From Bacteroidetes bacterium GWF2_40_14 (GTDB lineage Bacteria; Bacteroidota; Bacteroidia; Bacteroidales; UBA932), in the NCBI GenBank assembly GCA_001769195.1, contig MEOK01000001.1, positions 62,001-126,000 on the forward strand: a stretch of 64,000 bases of DNA, written 5' to 3'. The translations under genes and the position numbers were made by a program. The notes under the pieces are model-generated. The model did not search any database and was not told the origin of the DNA. It saw only the letters and a program-made list of their open reading frames with translations. Numbering within the stretch: the stretch's first letter is position 1; each line of letters begins with the position of its first letter. Shown here one piece after another: positions 33,395-42,754 of this stretch.

Positions 33395-34642
33395 ATGACA
33401 GAAAACAGAAGAAAAATACTATTTCCTGATGCTACCGATGAGCAATGGAATGACTGGAAGTGGCAGGTTAAAAACAGAATTGAGACACTTGACCAGTTGA
33501 AGAAATGTATAGACCTGACTCCGGAGGAGGAGGAGGGTGTAAAGACATCATTGGCAACACTTAGGATGGCCATTACACCCTATTACATCTCTCTTATAGA
33601 CCCTGAGAATCCTAATTGCCCCATAAGGAAGCAGGCTGTTCCAACAGGAGCAGAGACTCATCAATCGGCAGCAGATCTTCTGGACCCTCTTCATGAGGAT
33701 GAAGACTCTCCGGTACCGGGCCTGACCCACAGATACCCGGACAGAGTTCTTCTGCTTATTACAGACATGTGTTCAATGTATTGCCGTCATTGTACCAGAA
33801 GGAGGTTTGCCGGTCAGAAGGATGATGAATCGCCGGTGGACAATATTCAAAAGGCTATTGATTACATTGCAGCCACACCAAGGGTAAGGGATGTTCTCTT
33901 GTCCGGAGGTGATGCTCTTATGGTATCTGATGCAAAGCTTGAATCAATCATTAAAAGACTGAGAGCCATTCCGCATGTAGAGATAATAAGAATAGGATCA
34001 AGGACCCCTGTTGTGTGTCCTCAAAGAATAACTGACAAGCTGGTAGGGATGCTAAAACAGTATCACCCAATTTGGCTAAACACTCATTTCAACCACCCGA
34101 ACGAGATTACCCCGGAGGCATCAGCAGCATGTGAAAAGCTTGCAAATGCAGGCATACCGCTTGGAAATCAATCTGTTCTGCTTAGAGGTATAAACGATTG
34201 TGTCAATATTATGAGGAGACTTGTCCATCAACTGGTAAAAATAAGGGTAAGACCATATTACATTTACCAATGTGATCTTTCTATGGGGTTGGAACACTTC
34301 AGGACTCCTGTATCAAAAGGGATAGAAATTATTGAGGGTTTGAGAGGCCACACCTCAGGATACGCCGTACCAACATTTGTTGTCGACGCACCGGGAGGTG
34401 GTGGAAAGACTCCGGTGATGCCTACGTATGTGATTTCACAGTCTCCTGGAAGAGTTGTTCTCAGAAATTTCGAAGGGGTCATTACTACCTATACAGAGCC
34501 AATGGATTATCAGAATAAATGTGATTGTAAGGAGTGCAGGGAAAATGCTGACGTAGAAGGTGTTGCCTCTTTATTACAAGGACAGAGACTGGCAATTGAG
34601 CCTGAAAAATTAATGCGAAAATTGAGGTCGCATAAAAAATAA
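33395..34642 (+). CDS. kamA: L-lysine 2,3-aminomutase (radical SAM)
   Basis: A 415-residue radical SAM/PLP enzyme. The iron-sulfur motif CSMYCRHC has Cys at 126, 130 and 133; the PLP lysine is Lys338 in DAPGGGGKTP; a C-terminal CDCKEC motif corresponds to the structural zinc site of the family. It isomerises L-lysine to L-beta-lysine (3,6-diaminohexanoate), the entry reaction of the pathway. Length and motifs match clostridial and Porphyromonas enzymes, as opposed to the shorter EpmB, which acts on elongation factor P. It is 3 bp after kdd2 and 9 bp before kamB. Confidence 0.96.
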   Translation: MTENRRKILFPDATDEQWNDWKWQVKNRIETLDQLKKCIDLTPEEEEGVKTSLATLRMAITPYYISLIDPENPNCPIRKQAVPTGAETHQSAADLLDPLHEDEDSPVPGLTHRYPDRVLLLITDMCSMYCRHCTRRRFAGQKDDESPVDNIQKAIDYIAATPRVRDVLLSGGDALMVSDAKLESIIKRLRAIPHVEIIRIGSRTPVVCPQRITDKLVGMLKQYHPIWLNTHFNHPNEITPEASAACEKLANAGIPLGNQSVLLRGINDCVNIMRRLVHQLVKIRVRPYYIYQCDLSMGLEHFRTPVSKGIEIIEGLRGHTSGYAVPTFVVDAPGGGGKTPVMPTYVISQSPGRVVLRNFEGVITTYTEPMDYQNKCDCKECRENADVEGVASLLQGQRLAIEPEKLMRKLRSHKK

Positions 34643-34651
34643 AATTTTTAA

Positions 34652-35674
34652 ATGCCATTTATTGAGAATCTTCTTAATTACAGTAGCGTTTCTATAGTAG
34701 GTCTGGAAAAGAATACCGGAAAAACAGAGTGCCTCAGTTATCTTATCAAAAGGGTTCCGTTAGAAAGGATAAAGGTTGCAATAAGTTCCATAGGTATCGA
34801 TGGTGAGAGAATTGACCAGGTTACAGGGACTGCAAAGCCTGAGATATTTCTGAGAGAGGGTATGTTTTTTGCCACAAGCGAGAAGCATTACAAAAAGAGA
34901 GAGATTATCTCGGAGGTACTTGATATAAGTGAAGAGACTGGTTCTTTAGGAAGAATAATTACTGCAAGGGCATTGTCACCTGGCAAGGTTTTACTATCCG
35001 GACCTTCAGCCACTGCAGGGATGAAAAGATGGATGGATGAAGTTTGTCTGAAACATAGGGTGGATTTGTGTATAATTGACGGTGCCTTGTCTCGTATGAG
35101 CCTTGCTTCACCGGCAATGAGCAGGTCTGTAATTCTGACTACTGGCGCAGCACTTTCGGCCAATATTAGCACACTGGTCAGTAAAAGTGCATATGCTGTG
35201 GAACTGATAAGATTGTCGTTAACAGAAAACCCTGCCTTGGAGAAGCTTAGAAATATTGAAAGAGGTATATGGAGAGTCGGAGAGAGTGGAGAACTGAGCG
35301 AACAGAAGATATCATCTGCAATGGAAATAACTAAAGCAGATGAAGAGCTGCTTGGAAATGCAAAGGCTTTGTTTCTTACAGGAGCATTGACCGACAGATT
35401 TTTAAATCATATAGGAGAGAAGCTGATTACCAATGATGCAGAGATAATTGTCAGGGATTTCTCAAAAATATTCTTGACGCAGAATTCATTCAGGCTGTTC
35501 ATAAAAAGAGGAGGGAAGATAGGAGTTCTTCATAGAAGCAATCTTATTGCTGTCTGTGTCAATCCAATAGCTCCTAATGGCTTAGTACTCGACTCTGAAA
35601 GACTATGCCATGAATTGTCAAGTGTCATTGGGTCACCAGTTTACGATATAATTAAGAATAGTTATGAGGCTTAG
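34652..35674 (+). CDS. kamB: KamB-like protein of the lysine aminomutase cluster
   Basis: A 340-residue protein with an N-terminal nucleotide-binding look: SVSIVGLEKNTGKTE at residues ~11-25 is a Walker-A-like loop with one extra residue, and LCIIDGALSRM near 140 resembles a Walker B strand. Proteins of this kind sit between kamA and kamC in lysine-fermentation loci and are not biochemically assigned; together with the MutS-like KamC they have been suggested to maintain the adenosylcobalamin-dependent aminomutase. Naming rests on position and the family pattern rather than on a catalytic motif. Its last 11 bp overlap kamC. Confidence 0.75.
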   Translation: MPFIENLLNYSSVSIVGLEKNTGKTECLSYLIKRVPLERIKVAISSIGIDGERIDQVTGTAKPEIFLREGMFFATSEKHYKKREIISEVLDISEETGSLGRIITARALSPGKVLLSGPSATAGMKRWMDEVCLKHRVDLCIIDGALSRMSLASPAMSRSVILTTGAALSANISTLVSKSAYAVELIRLSLTENPALEKLRNIERGIWRVGESGELSEQKISSAMEITKADEELLGNAKALFLTGALTDRFLNHIGEKLITNDAEIIVRDFSKIFLTQNSFRLFIKRGGKIGVLHRSNLIAVCVNPIAPNGLVLDSERLCHELSSVIGSPVYDIIKNSYEA

Positions 35675-37037
35675 GACAATTTTGGACACACCGGCAGGTT
35701 TTAGGTTTTTCTTCGAAAATCTCTCACTCCAATCTTCTGCTGCAAGACAAATGCTGCTGGAAACAGTAATGCCTAATACATTAAAGGAGATATCGAACAA
35801 TTATAAAGAGCTGGAGGAGTTTTACAAAAAATTCGCTGCAGATAATAAATTTACCTATACTGTTCAAAATATAAGGGCCAGGCTCACTTCTCTCAGAGAT
35901 ATTCACGGAACTTTGGCTAGACTATCCGGAGGAGTTGTTCTTGATGATATTGAATTGTTTGAAATAAAGGGACTGGCACTATTATATGAGGATATAAAAA
36001 AGTTTTTTGAGGGAACATTCATAAAAACAATTGAATTCGATAACCTTTCTGACATTGTATCCCTGCTTGACCCTGAAGGTCAGAAAATCACTTCGTTCCA
36101 CATTTACGAGAAGTATTCAGAGGAACTCTCACATATCAGGCAAGAGATTAGAAAAAGTAATGCTTACAACATAGATCTTCAGCAAAAATCGATTCAGATA
36201 GAGGAGAAGATAAGAAGAGGGCTTTGTAAGGAACTTGAAATTTGTGTTCCTATATTAAGGAATGCTTTGACTACGCTATGCAAAATTGATATTCTTATAG
36301 CAAAGTCGATACAGATTAAAGAATTAGGCCTTTGTATACCTGAACATGGCAAGGAAGTCACATCATATACATCTCTTTTTAACCCCGAAATAAAAGAGAT
36401 AATTGCAAGAGAGGGAAGAGAGTTTCAAAATGTTGACATATCATTTGAGACAGCCAGACCCGTTTTGATAACAGGGGCTAATATGGGGGGAAAAACGGTA
36501 GTTTTGAAGACTCTGGCATTATCGCAGTATCTTTATCAATTTGGATTTGGAATACCTTCAAATGGGGCCGTTATTGTGCCTGTAAGCGATATTCACTTCT
36601 GTATAGGTGATGAACAGAGTATTTTCAAAGGTTTGTCGTCATTCGCAGCTGAAATGTCAAGAATTGACAATCTGATAAAATATTCAAGAAGCGGAAAAAA
36701 CATTCTCGCATTGATTGACGAACCGGCAAGAACTACAAATCCCACAGAGGGAACAGCTTTAGTGGAATCACTTATAGGTATACTTTCGCTAAAAAATGTA
36801 AGGACAATTATCACTACCCATTACAATATTAAATTGAACACATGCAAAAGACTGAGGGTTAAAGGGTATGAAAATGGTGTAATGAACTATATGCTTACTG
36901 AAGATTCAAATACAACAGCACCACACGAGGCGCTGCAGATAGCAAGGGCTCTTGATATTGATAATGAATGGATTGATGAAGCAGAAAAAATAATAATGAA
37001 AAACACATCAAATAAAATTGGGCAAAATGCAAAGTAA
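35664..37037 (+). CDS. kamC: MutS-like ATPase of the lysine aminomutase cluster (KamC-like)
   Basis: A 457-residue protein with helical 'lever' segments N-terminally and a MutS-type ABC ATPase C-terminally: Walker A TGANMGGKT near residue 273, Walker B LALIDEPARTTNPTEG near 350 and the His switch TTHYN. The mismatch-recognition domain and clamp of true MutS are absent. Its fixed place next to kamD/kamE indicates a role with lysine 5,6-aminomutase, perhaps cobalamin exchange or reactivation (inference); DNA repair is unlikely. It overlaps kamB at the start and kamD at the end by 11 bp each, so translation is tightly coupled. Confidence 0.82.
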   Translation: MRLRTILDTPAGFRFFFENLSLQSSAARQMLLETVMPNTLKEISNNYKELEEFYKKFAADNKFTYTVQNIRARLTSLRDIHGTLARLSGGVVLDDIELFEIKGLALLYEDIKKFFEGTFIKTIEFDNLSDIVSLLDPEGQKITSFHIYEKYSEELSHIRQEIRKSNAYNIDLQQKSIQIEEKIRRGLCKELEICVPILRNALTTLCKIDILIAKSIQIKELGLCIPEHGKEVTSYTSLFNPEIKEIIAREGREFQNVDISFETARPVLITGANMGGKTVVLKTLALSQYLYQFGFGIPSNGAVIVPVSDIHFCIGDEQSIFKGLSSFAAEMSRIDNLIKYSRSGKNILALIDEPARTTNPTEGTALVESLIGILSLKNVRTIITTHYNIKLNTCKRLRVKGYENGVMNYMLTEDSNTTAPHEALQIARALDIDNEWIDEAEKIIMKNTSNKIGQNAK

Positions 37038-38580
37038 GTTAGGACTGGATTTTAAAAGAGTGGAGCATGCAAGAAAGCTGTCAAAAAGCATCGCTGACGA
37101 TGTTCAGGGTTTCGTTGTCAATTATACTACAGTTTCAGTAGAGAGGACATTGTGCCGACTACTTGGTATTGATGGAACAGATGAAAATCAAGTGCCGCTT
37201 CCGAACATAGTTGTTGATGAATTGAAGAGTAAGGGAGTATTGAATCAGGGAGCATTGTTCTATATTGCTAATACAATGGCAAATACCGGATTTTCACCAC
37301 AACAGATGGCAGAAAAAATTTCTGAAGGTTCAATTGATATTACAAAATTACCAATAGTTGCCAAAAGTGAGATCGATTCAATCATCAAGCCTGTTATAAA
37401 CGGCAGCATTGAGAAGATAAAAGCAAGAAGAGAACGTAGAGAGGAGTATCTGAAGGTTATAGGAGAGGGACCTAAGCCATATTTGTATGTAATTGTCGCT
37501 ACAGGAAACATATATGAAGATGTTGTGCAGGCAGAGGCAGCAGCAAGACAGGGGGCAGATGTTATTGCTGTAATCAGGACAACAGGCCAGTCACTTCTTG
37601 ACTATGTACCTTATGGTGCTACAACAGAGGGTTTTGGAGGCACCTTCGCCACTCAGGAAAATTTCAGGATCATGCGTTCTGCTCTTGATAATGTGGGAGA
37701 GGAGATTGGCAGGTATATAAGATTATGCAACTATTGTTCAGGCTTGTGTATGCCGGAAATAGCAGTCATGGGTGCATTTGAGGGGCTTGACGTAATGCTT
37801 AACGATGCTCTCTATGGTATTCTTTTCAGAGACATAAATATGCAGAGAACTCTGGTAGATCAGTTTTTCTCAAGAGTGATAAATGGTTTTGCAGGTGTAA
37901 TCATTAATACAGGTGAGGACAATTATCTCACTACTGCTGATGCTTTTGAAGAGGCTCACACAGTTCTTGCATCAGACCTTATAAATGAGCAGCTTGCGCT
38001 TATGGCCGGACTTCCGGAAGAGCAGATGGGTCTTGGACATGCATTTGAAATGACACCAGATATGGAAAACGGGTTCCTTTATGAATTGGCCCAGGCACAA
38101 ATGACCAGGGAGATATTCCCCAAGGCTCCTCTTAAATATATGCCTCCCACAAAGTTCATGACAGGGAACATTTTTAAGGGACACATTCAGGATGCTCTTT
38201 TTAACATAATAGGGATATGGACCAATCAGGGAATCCAGCTTCTGGGTATGCCAACAGAGGCAATTCATACTCCGTTTATGGCCGACAGGTTCCTCTCAAT
38301 TGAGAACGCAAAATATATTTTTGGTAACATGAAGAACATAGGAGATGAAATTGAATATAAGGATGGAGGGATAATTAAGTCCAGGGCAAAAGAGGTAATT
38401 GAAAATGCAATTTCACTTCTTGAGAAGATAGATCATGAAGGACTTTTCTCTGCTCTTGAAAAAGGCATTTTCGGCGATGTCAAACGTGCAAAAACCGGAG
38501 GCAAAGGCCTTGAGGGAGTTGTCGAAAAGGGCAATAATTATATGAATCCATTTATAAATTTAATGAAAGGAGCAAAATAA
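37027..38580 (+). CDS. kamD: Lysine 5,6-aminomutase alpha subunit
   Basis: About 517 residues from the ATG at 37027 (MQSKLGLDFKRVEHARKL); a TTG three codons earlier is less likely. It is the TIM-barrel catalytic subunit, with recognisable blocks such as PYLYVIVATGNIYEDVVQAEAAARQGAD and GQSLLDYVPYGATTEGFGGT. Together with KamE it uses adenosylcobalamin and PLP to move the terminal amino group of beta-lysine, giving 3,5-diaminohexanoate. Length is normal for the family. The start lies inside kamC (11 bp overlap), and kamE begins two bases after the stop. Confidence 0.96.
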   Translation: MQSKLGLDFKRVEHARKLSKSIADDVQGFVVNYTTVSVERTLCRLLGIDGTDENQVPLPNIVVDELKSKGVLNQGALFYIANTMANTGFSPQQMAEKISEGSIDITKLPIVAKSEIDSIIKPVINGSIEKIKARRERREEYLKVIGEGPKPYLYVIVATGNIYEDVVQAEAAARQGADVIAVIRTTGQSLLDYVPYGATTEGFGGTFATQENFRIMRSALDNVGEEIGRYIRLCNYCSGLCMPEIAVMGAFEGLDVMLNDALYGILFRDINMQRTLVDQFFSRVINGFAGVIINTGEDNYLTTADAFEEAHTVLASDLINEQLALMAGLPEEQMGLGHAFEMTPDMENGFLYELAQAQMTREIFPKAPLKYMPPTKFMTGNIFKGHIQDALFNIIGIWTNQGIQLLGMPTEAIHTPFMADRFLSIENAKYIFGNMKNIGDEIEYKDGGIIKSRAKEVIENAISLLEKIDHEGLFSALEKGIFGDVKRAKTGGKGLEGVVEKGNNYMNPFINLMKGAK

Positions 38581-38581
38581 T

Positions 38582-39376
38582 ATGAGCGGAGGTCTTTATT
38601 CAATGCAGTCAAAGGAATTTGACAAAACACTGGACTTGACAAAAGTAAAGCCTTACGGCGATACAATGAATGACGGAAAAGTCCAGCTTAGCTTCACCTT
38701 GCCTGTTCCGACAGGTGCCGAGGCGGTAGAAGCAGCCAGACAATTTTTAAAGAAGATGGGTTTCGAAAATCCTCAGGTAGTATTTTACAAGGAGCTGATG
38801 CCGGGTTATACATTTTTCAACTGTTACGGCAGTACTGTCTATTCTGTGGATTATACAACCATATACGTCCCTAAGGTAGAGTCCGATATAATGGATATGC
38901 ATCAGACCGATGATTTTATAAGAGAAAATATAGGCAGACCTCTAGTTGTTATAGGCGCTAGTACAGGTACTGATGCTCATACTGTGGGTATAGATGCCAT
39001 AATGAATATGAAGGGATATGCGGGACACTATGGACTGGAGCGTTATGAGATGATAGATGCCTATAATCTTGGATCACAGGTGACAAACGAGGATTTCATT
39101 TCCAAGGCAATTGAACTGAAAGCAGATGCTCTTCTGGTTTCGCAGACAGTAACTCAAAAGGATGTTCACATAAATAATCTGATAGAGTTGGTAGAACTAC
39201 TTGAAGCAGAAGGTTTGAGGGATAAGGTTATACTATCCTGCGGCGGACCTCGTATCACACATGAACTGGCAAAGGAGCTTGGATATGATGCCGGATTCGG
39301 CATGAACACATATGCCGATGATGTAGCATCCTATATTGCCCAGGAATTTCATAAAAGACAATCAGTTAAAAAATAA
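38582..39376 (+). CDS. kamE: Lysine 5,6-aminomutase beta subunit (B12 binding)
   Basis: A 264-residue cobalamin-binding subunit. The DxHxxG motif is D131-A-H133-T-V-G136, base-off/His-on type, and Lys144 follows in MNMKGY. These correspond to the cobalt-ligating His133 and PLP-binding Lys144 described for the clostridial beta subunit, at the same numbers. The remaining Rossmann-like domain includes ADALLVSQTVTQKDVH and LSCGGPRI. An intact site means the complex should be active. It follows kamD by one base and precedes atoA by 12 bp. Confidence 0.96.
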   Translation: MSGGLYSMQSKEFDKTLDLTKVKPYGDTMNDGKVQLSFTLPVPTGAEAVEAARQFLKKMGFENPQVVFYKELMPGYTFFNCYGSTVYSVDYTTIYVPKVESDIMDMHQTDDFIRENIGRPLVVIGASTGTDAHTVGIDAIMNMKGYAGHYGLERYEMIDAYNLGSQVTNEDFISKAIELKADALLVSQTVTQKDVHINNLIELVELLEAEGLRDKVILSCGGPRITHELAKELGYDAGFGMNTYADDVASYIAQEFHKRQSVKK

Positions 39377-39388
39377 AAAAACACTAAC

Positions 39389-40048
39389 ATGGACAAAAAT
39401 CAAATCAGAGAAGTAATAGCCAGAAGGGCAGCTCTTGAACTTAAAGATGGAGATGTTGTCAATCTGGGTATAGGTCTGCCTACACTTATTCCAAATTTCT
39501 TACCTGAAGGTATCAAGGTAACCCTACAATCTGAAAACGGACTTTTAGGAATGGGGCCGGAGCCTGCAGCAGGAGAAGAGGATAGAAACTTTACCAACGC
39601 TGGTGGCGGCTATATATCCTATTTTCCTGGGGCATCGTGCTTTGACTCTTGCATGTCATTTTCAATAATCAGGGGTGGTCATGTAGATGTAACCATACTT
39701 GGTGCTATGGAGGTAGACGAAAAAGGAAATCTGGCTAACTGGATGATTCCGGGGAAGAAAACTCCAGGAATGGGTGGTGCCATGGATCTGCTTGTTGGAG
39801 CAAGAAGGGTTATCCTTGCTATGGAACATACAGCAAAAGGTTCTCATAAAATACTGACAGATTGCAACTTACCTTTGACTGCGCAGGGTCAGGTAAATAT
39901 GATTATAACTGAGATGGGGGTGATGGACGTTACTAACGAAGGTATAGTACTGACAGAGATTCATCCAGAGTTTACAGTTGCCCAGTTACAAGAGGCAACT
40001 GGTGCCAAATTGATTATTTCAAATAATTTAATAAATATGAGATCATAA
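39389..40048 (+). CDS. atoA: Acetoacetate/butyrate CoA-transferase, subunit B
   Basis: A 219-residue CoA-transferase beta subunit carrying the catalytic glutamate in LQSENGLLGMGP (around residue 52), the GIGLPTLIPNF loop and the MEHTAKGSHKIL segment. It pairs with AtoD encoded at the other end of the operon. With acetoacetate from Kce as acceptor it would release butyrate and make acetoacetyl-CoA for the thiolase encoded next, two bases after its stop. Family I CoA-transferases with these motifs accept short-chain 3-oxo or saturated acids; exact preference cannot be read. Confidence 0.94.
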   Translation: MDKNQIREVIARRAALELKDGDVVNLGIGLPTLIPNFLPEGIKVTLQSENGLLGMGPEPAAGEEDRNFTNAGGGYISYFPGASCFDSCMSFSIIRGGHVDVTILGAMEVDEKGNLANWMIPGKKTPGMGGAMDLLVGARRVILAMEHTAKGSHKILTDCNLPLTAQGQVNMIITEMGVMDVTNEGIVLTEIHPEFTVAQLQEATGAKLIISNNLINMRS

Positions 40049-40050
40049 TT

Positions 40051-41256
40051 ATGAAAAAGGTTTATATCGTAGCAGCCAGACGGACTGCAATTGGTAAATT
40101 TATGGGTTCTCTTTCTTCTTTCAGTTCAGGAGAGATAGGTGCAATTGTCATAAAGGAGATTATTAAAGAAACGGGTATAAATCCTGCAAATGTAGACTCT
40201 GTCATAGCAGGTAACATATTATCAGCCGGTCAGATGCAGGGTGTTGCCCGTCAGGCTTCAATCAAGGCAGGAATACCACAGGAGGTTCCTGCATACTCAC
40301 TTAATATGGTATGTGGTTCTGGTATGAAAGCCGTAATGAATGGTTACGCAGAAATTCTTTCGGGAGCTGCAGAGGTAATTATTGCAGGAGGAACTGAATC
40401 GATGTCAAATGCAGGCTTTGTTCTGCACGGTTCTGTTAGAAATGGTATCAAAATGGGGAACATACAGGCTGTGGACCATATGGTTTGCGATGGTCTTACA
40501 GACGCATTCAATAACTATCATATGGGTATAACAGCTGAGAATATAGCAGAAAAATACGGAATAACCCGTGAGGAACAGGATGCTTTTTCGTATATATCTC
40601 AACAAAAAGCAATTGCAGCAGTTGATTCGGGTGCGTTCTCAACGGAAATTGTTCCTGTATCTATAGTTAGCAAGAAGGAGACTATAATATTTGACAAGGA
40701 TGAATATCCAAATAGAGCAAGTACTGTTGACAAACTAGCTTCACTTAAGCCTGCATTCAAAAAAGAGGGTACAGTTACCGCGGGAAATGCTTCCGGGGTA
40801 AATGATGGTGCCTCATTTGTGATGCTTGCAAGTGAAGATGCTGTTAAAAATTATAACCTTAAACCTATTGCAGAGATAGTATCTGTTGGCCAGGGAGGGG
40901 TAGATCCGGCAATAATGGGTATGGGACCTGTACCTGCAATTAGAATGGCTCTTAAAAATGCAGGAATGAAGTTGTCTGAAATTGATCTTATTGAGCTTAA
41001 TGAAGCTTTTGCTGCTCAGTCACTTGGTGTTATTAAAGAGATTACCTCCGAACATAATGTAACCCGCGAATGGATTGACCAGAGATGCAACATTAACGGA
41101 GGTGCAATTGCTTTAGGTCATCCTATTGGTGCTTCTGGAAACAGGATAATTGTATCCTTGGTGCATGAGCTTAAAACAACCGGAAAAAAATTCGGATTGG
41201 CTTCTCTGTGCATCGGAGGAGGTATGGGTACAGCCATAATTGTAAAGTCTGTATAA
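40051..41256 (+). CDS. Acetyl-CoA C-acetyltransferase (thiolase)
   Basis: A 401-residue biosynthetic/degradative thiolase. Nucleophile Cys is in NMVCGSGMKAV near residue 91, the GGTESMSNA block follows, and the C-terminal catalytic His and Cys are in INGGAIALGHPIGASG and SLCIGGGMG. It splits acetoacetyl-CoA into two acetyl-CoA, closing the lysine pathway: one acetyl-CoA is reused by Kce, the other goes to acetate and ATP. It is the last gene plainly belonging to the operon; the next gene starts 4 bp later but has an unrelated secreted glycosidase-like product. Confidence 0.95.
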   Translation: MKKVYIVAARRTAIGKFMGSLSSFSSGEIGAIVIKEIIKETGINPANVDSVIAGNILSAGQMQGVARQASIKAGIPQEVPAYSLNMVCGSGMKAVMNGYAEILSGAAEVIIAGGTESMSNAGFVLHGSVRNGIKMGNIQAVDHMVCDGLTDAFNNYHMGITAENIAEKYGITREEQDAFSYISQQKAIAAVDSGAFSTEIVPVSIVSKKETIIFDKDEYPNRASTVDKLASLKPAFKKEGTVTAGNASGVNDGASFVMLASEDAVKNYNLKPIAEIVSVGQGGVDPAIMGMGPVPAIRMALKNAGMKLSEIDLIELNEAFAAQSLGVIKEITSEHNVTREWIDQRCNINGGAIALGHPIGASGNRIIVSLVHELKTTGKKFGLASLCIGGGMGTAIIVKSV

Positions 41257-41260
41257 AATT

Positions 41261-42754
41261 ATGAAAAAGAGTCTTTTTATTTTTGTTGTTCTGTTCGCAT
41301 TAATTTTTGCGAATGAGTCTTATGGGCAGAAAAACCCAAAAAGAGAGTTCAGAGGAGCCTGGTATCCTACCGTTGTTAATACGACCTGGAAGAACATGAC
41401 GACAGAAGAGATAAAGGCCGATATCATATACAATCTGGACATATTCAAAAAGCTGCACATAAATGCTGTTGTTTTTCAGGTAAGACCCCAGGCCGATGCA
41501 CTTTTTGTGTCGGCACTGGAACCCTGGAGCAGATTTATTACCGGAACTCAGGGGAAAGCACCGGAGCCATTTTTCGATCCTACTCAATTCGTTATAGATG
41601 AGTGTCATAAAAGAGGAATGGAGATGCATGCATGGTTCAATCCTTACAGAGTTACTTCAAACAACAAGGAGATTCTGGCTCCGGATCATCTCTATTTCAA
41701 ACATCCGGAGCTCTTTGTTAGTTATGGACCACAAATGTATTTTGATCCGGGAAACCCTGGGTCAAGGGAGCATACAGTTAAGGTTATTTCAGATTTTGTA
41801 AGAAGATACGATGCTGACGCAATTCATTTTGACGATTATTTCTACCCATACAGGCTTCCTTATCTTGAATTTCCAGACGAGGAATCATTTATCAAATATC
41901 ACGATATTGATGGATTTGGACGTTTTGACAAAAATAACTGGCGAAGAAATAATGTCAATATTCTCGTCAAAGAGCTCAGTAAAACAATAAAAGAGATAAA
42001 ACCATGGGTAAAATTCGGTATCAGCCCATTTGGTGTATGGAGAAATATCGGTATTGACCCTACTGGTTCAGAATCATCGTCTCTCCAGACAAATTATGAC
42101 GATCTCTATGCCGACATACTCTTATGGATGAAAGAGGGGTGGATTGATTATACAGCACCTCAGATTTATAAAGAGATAGGGCATGCCAGGGCAAATTACC
42201 TCCCTCTTGTGAAATGGTGGTCAAAAAACAATAATGGAGTAAACATTTATATTGGTCAAAGTATAACCAGCCAACTGGAGATAAATAATTCCAATGGCGA
42301 CCTTGTAAACCAGCTATACCGGAAAATGGCGATGGTAAAAGGGGATAATAATATTCAGGGGAATATATGGTGGAGTGGTTTGGGTTTTTCGTCAAATAAA
42401 AAGCTCATGGACAGTCTAATGAACAACTACCAAAAATATCCTTCACTGATGCCTTTGTATAAAAACATCGATACATTGCCCCCTAAAACTGCCAAAGGAG
42501 TTGCGTTGAAAAAAGGCACCCTTGTCTGGACTGCTCCAATTGCAAACAATGAAATGGATAAAGTAATCTTTTACTGTATCTATAGATTTGGCATTAACGA
42601 GACGGTTGACATAAGTAACCCTGCTAAATTGATTGATATAGTTGGTGAGACTAAATTCAGGACAGACGGATCCAGAGGAGTTAAATATGTGGTAACTTCA
42701 TTGGACAGGATGCAAAATGAGAGTAAACCGTCAAACATCGTTATCAGGAGATAG
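41261..42754 (+). CDS. Secreted GHL10/DUF187 (YngK-like) glycoside hydrolase family 10-like protein
   Basis: A 497-residue exported protein with a signal peptide to about residue 22 (FANESYGQ). The GHL10 barrel starts FRGAWYPTVVNTTWKN and includes VVFQVRPQADALF, MHAWFNPYRV, AIHFDDYFYPY (likely catalytic acids) and WIDYTAPQIY. A C-terminal fibronectin III-like segment begins near residue 408. Homologues act on cell-wall-related or extracellular glycans, though the exact bond is rarely known. The gene starts 4 bp after the thiolase without its own visible promoter, so it may be transcribed by read-through. Its 3' end overlaps the convergent SulP gene by 11 bp. Confidence 0.88.
   Translation: MKKSLFIFVVLFALIFANESYGQKNPKREFRGAWYPTVVNTTWKNMTTEEIKADIIYNLDIFKKLHINAVVFQVRPQADALFVSALEPWSRFITGTQGKAPEPFFDPTQFVIDECHKRGMEMHAWFNPYRVTSNNKEILAPDHLYFKHPELFVSYGPQMYFDPGNPGSREHTVKVISDFVRRYDADAIHFDDYFYPYRLPYLEFPDEESFIKYHDIDGFGRFDKNNWRRNNVNILVKELSKTIKEIKPWVKFGISPFGVWRNIGIDPTGSESSSLQTNYDDLYADILLWMKEGWIDYTAPQIYKEIGHARANYLPLVKWWSKNNNGVNIYIGQSITSQLEINNSNGDLVNQLYRKMAMVKGDNNIQGNIWWSGLGFSSNKKLMDSLMNNYQKYPSLMPLYKNIDTLPPKTAKGVALKKGTLVWTAPIANNEMDKVIFYCIYRFGINETVDISNPAKLIDIVGETKFRTDGSRGVKYVVTSLDRMQNESKPSNIVIRR

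Noticed and set aside
35664-37037. DNA mismatch repair MutS
   Set aside because: The mismatch-binding and clamp domains are missing, and the gene is locked between kamB and kamD by overlaps.
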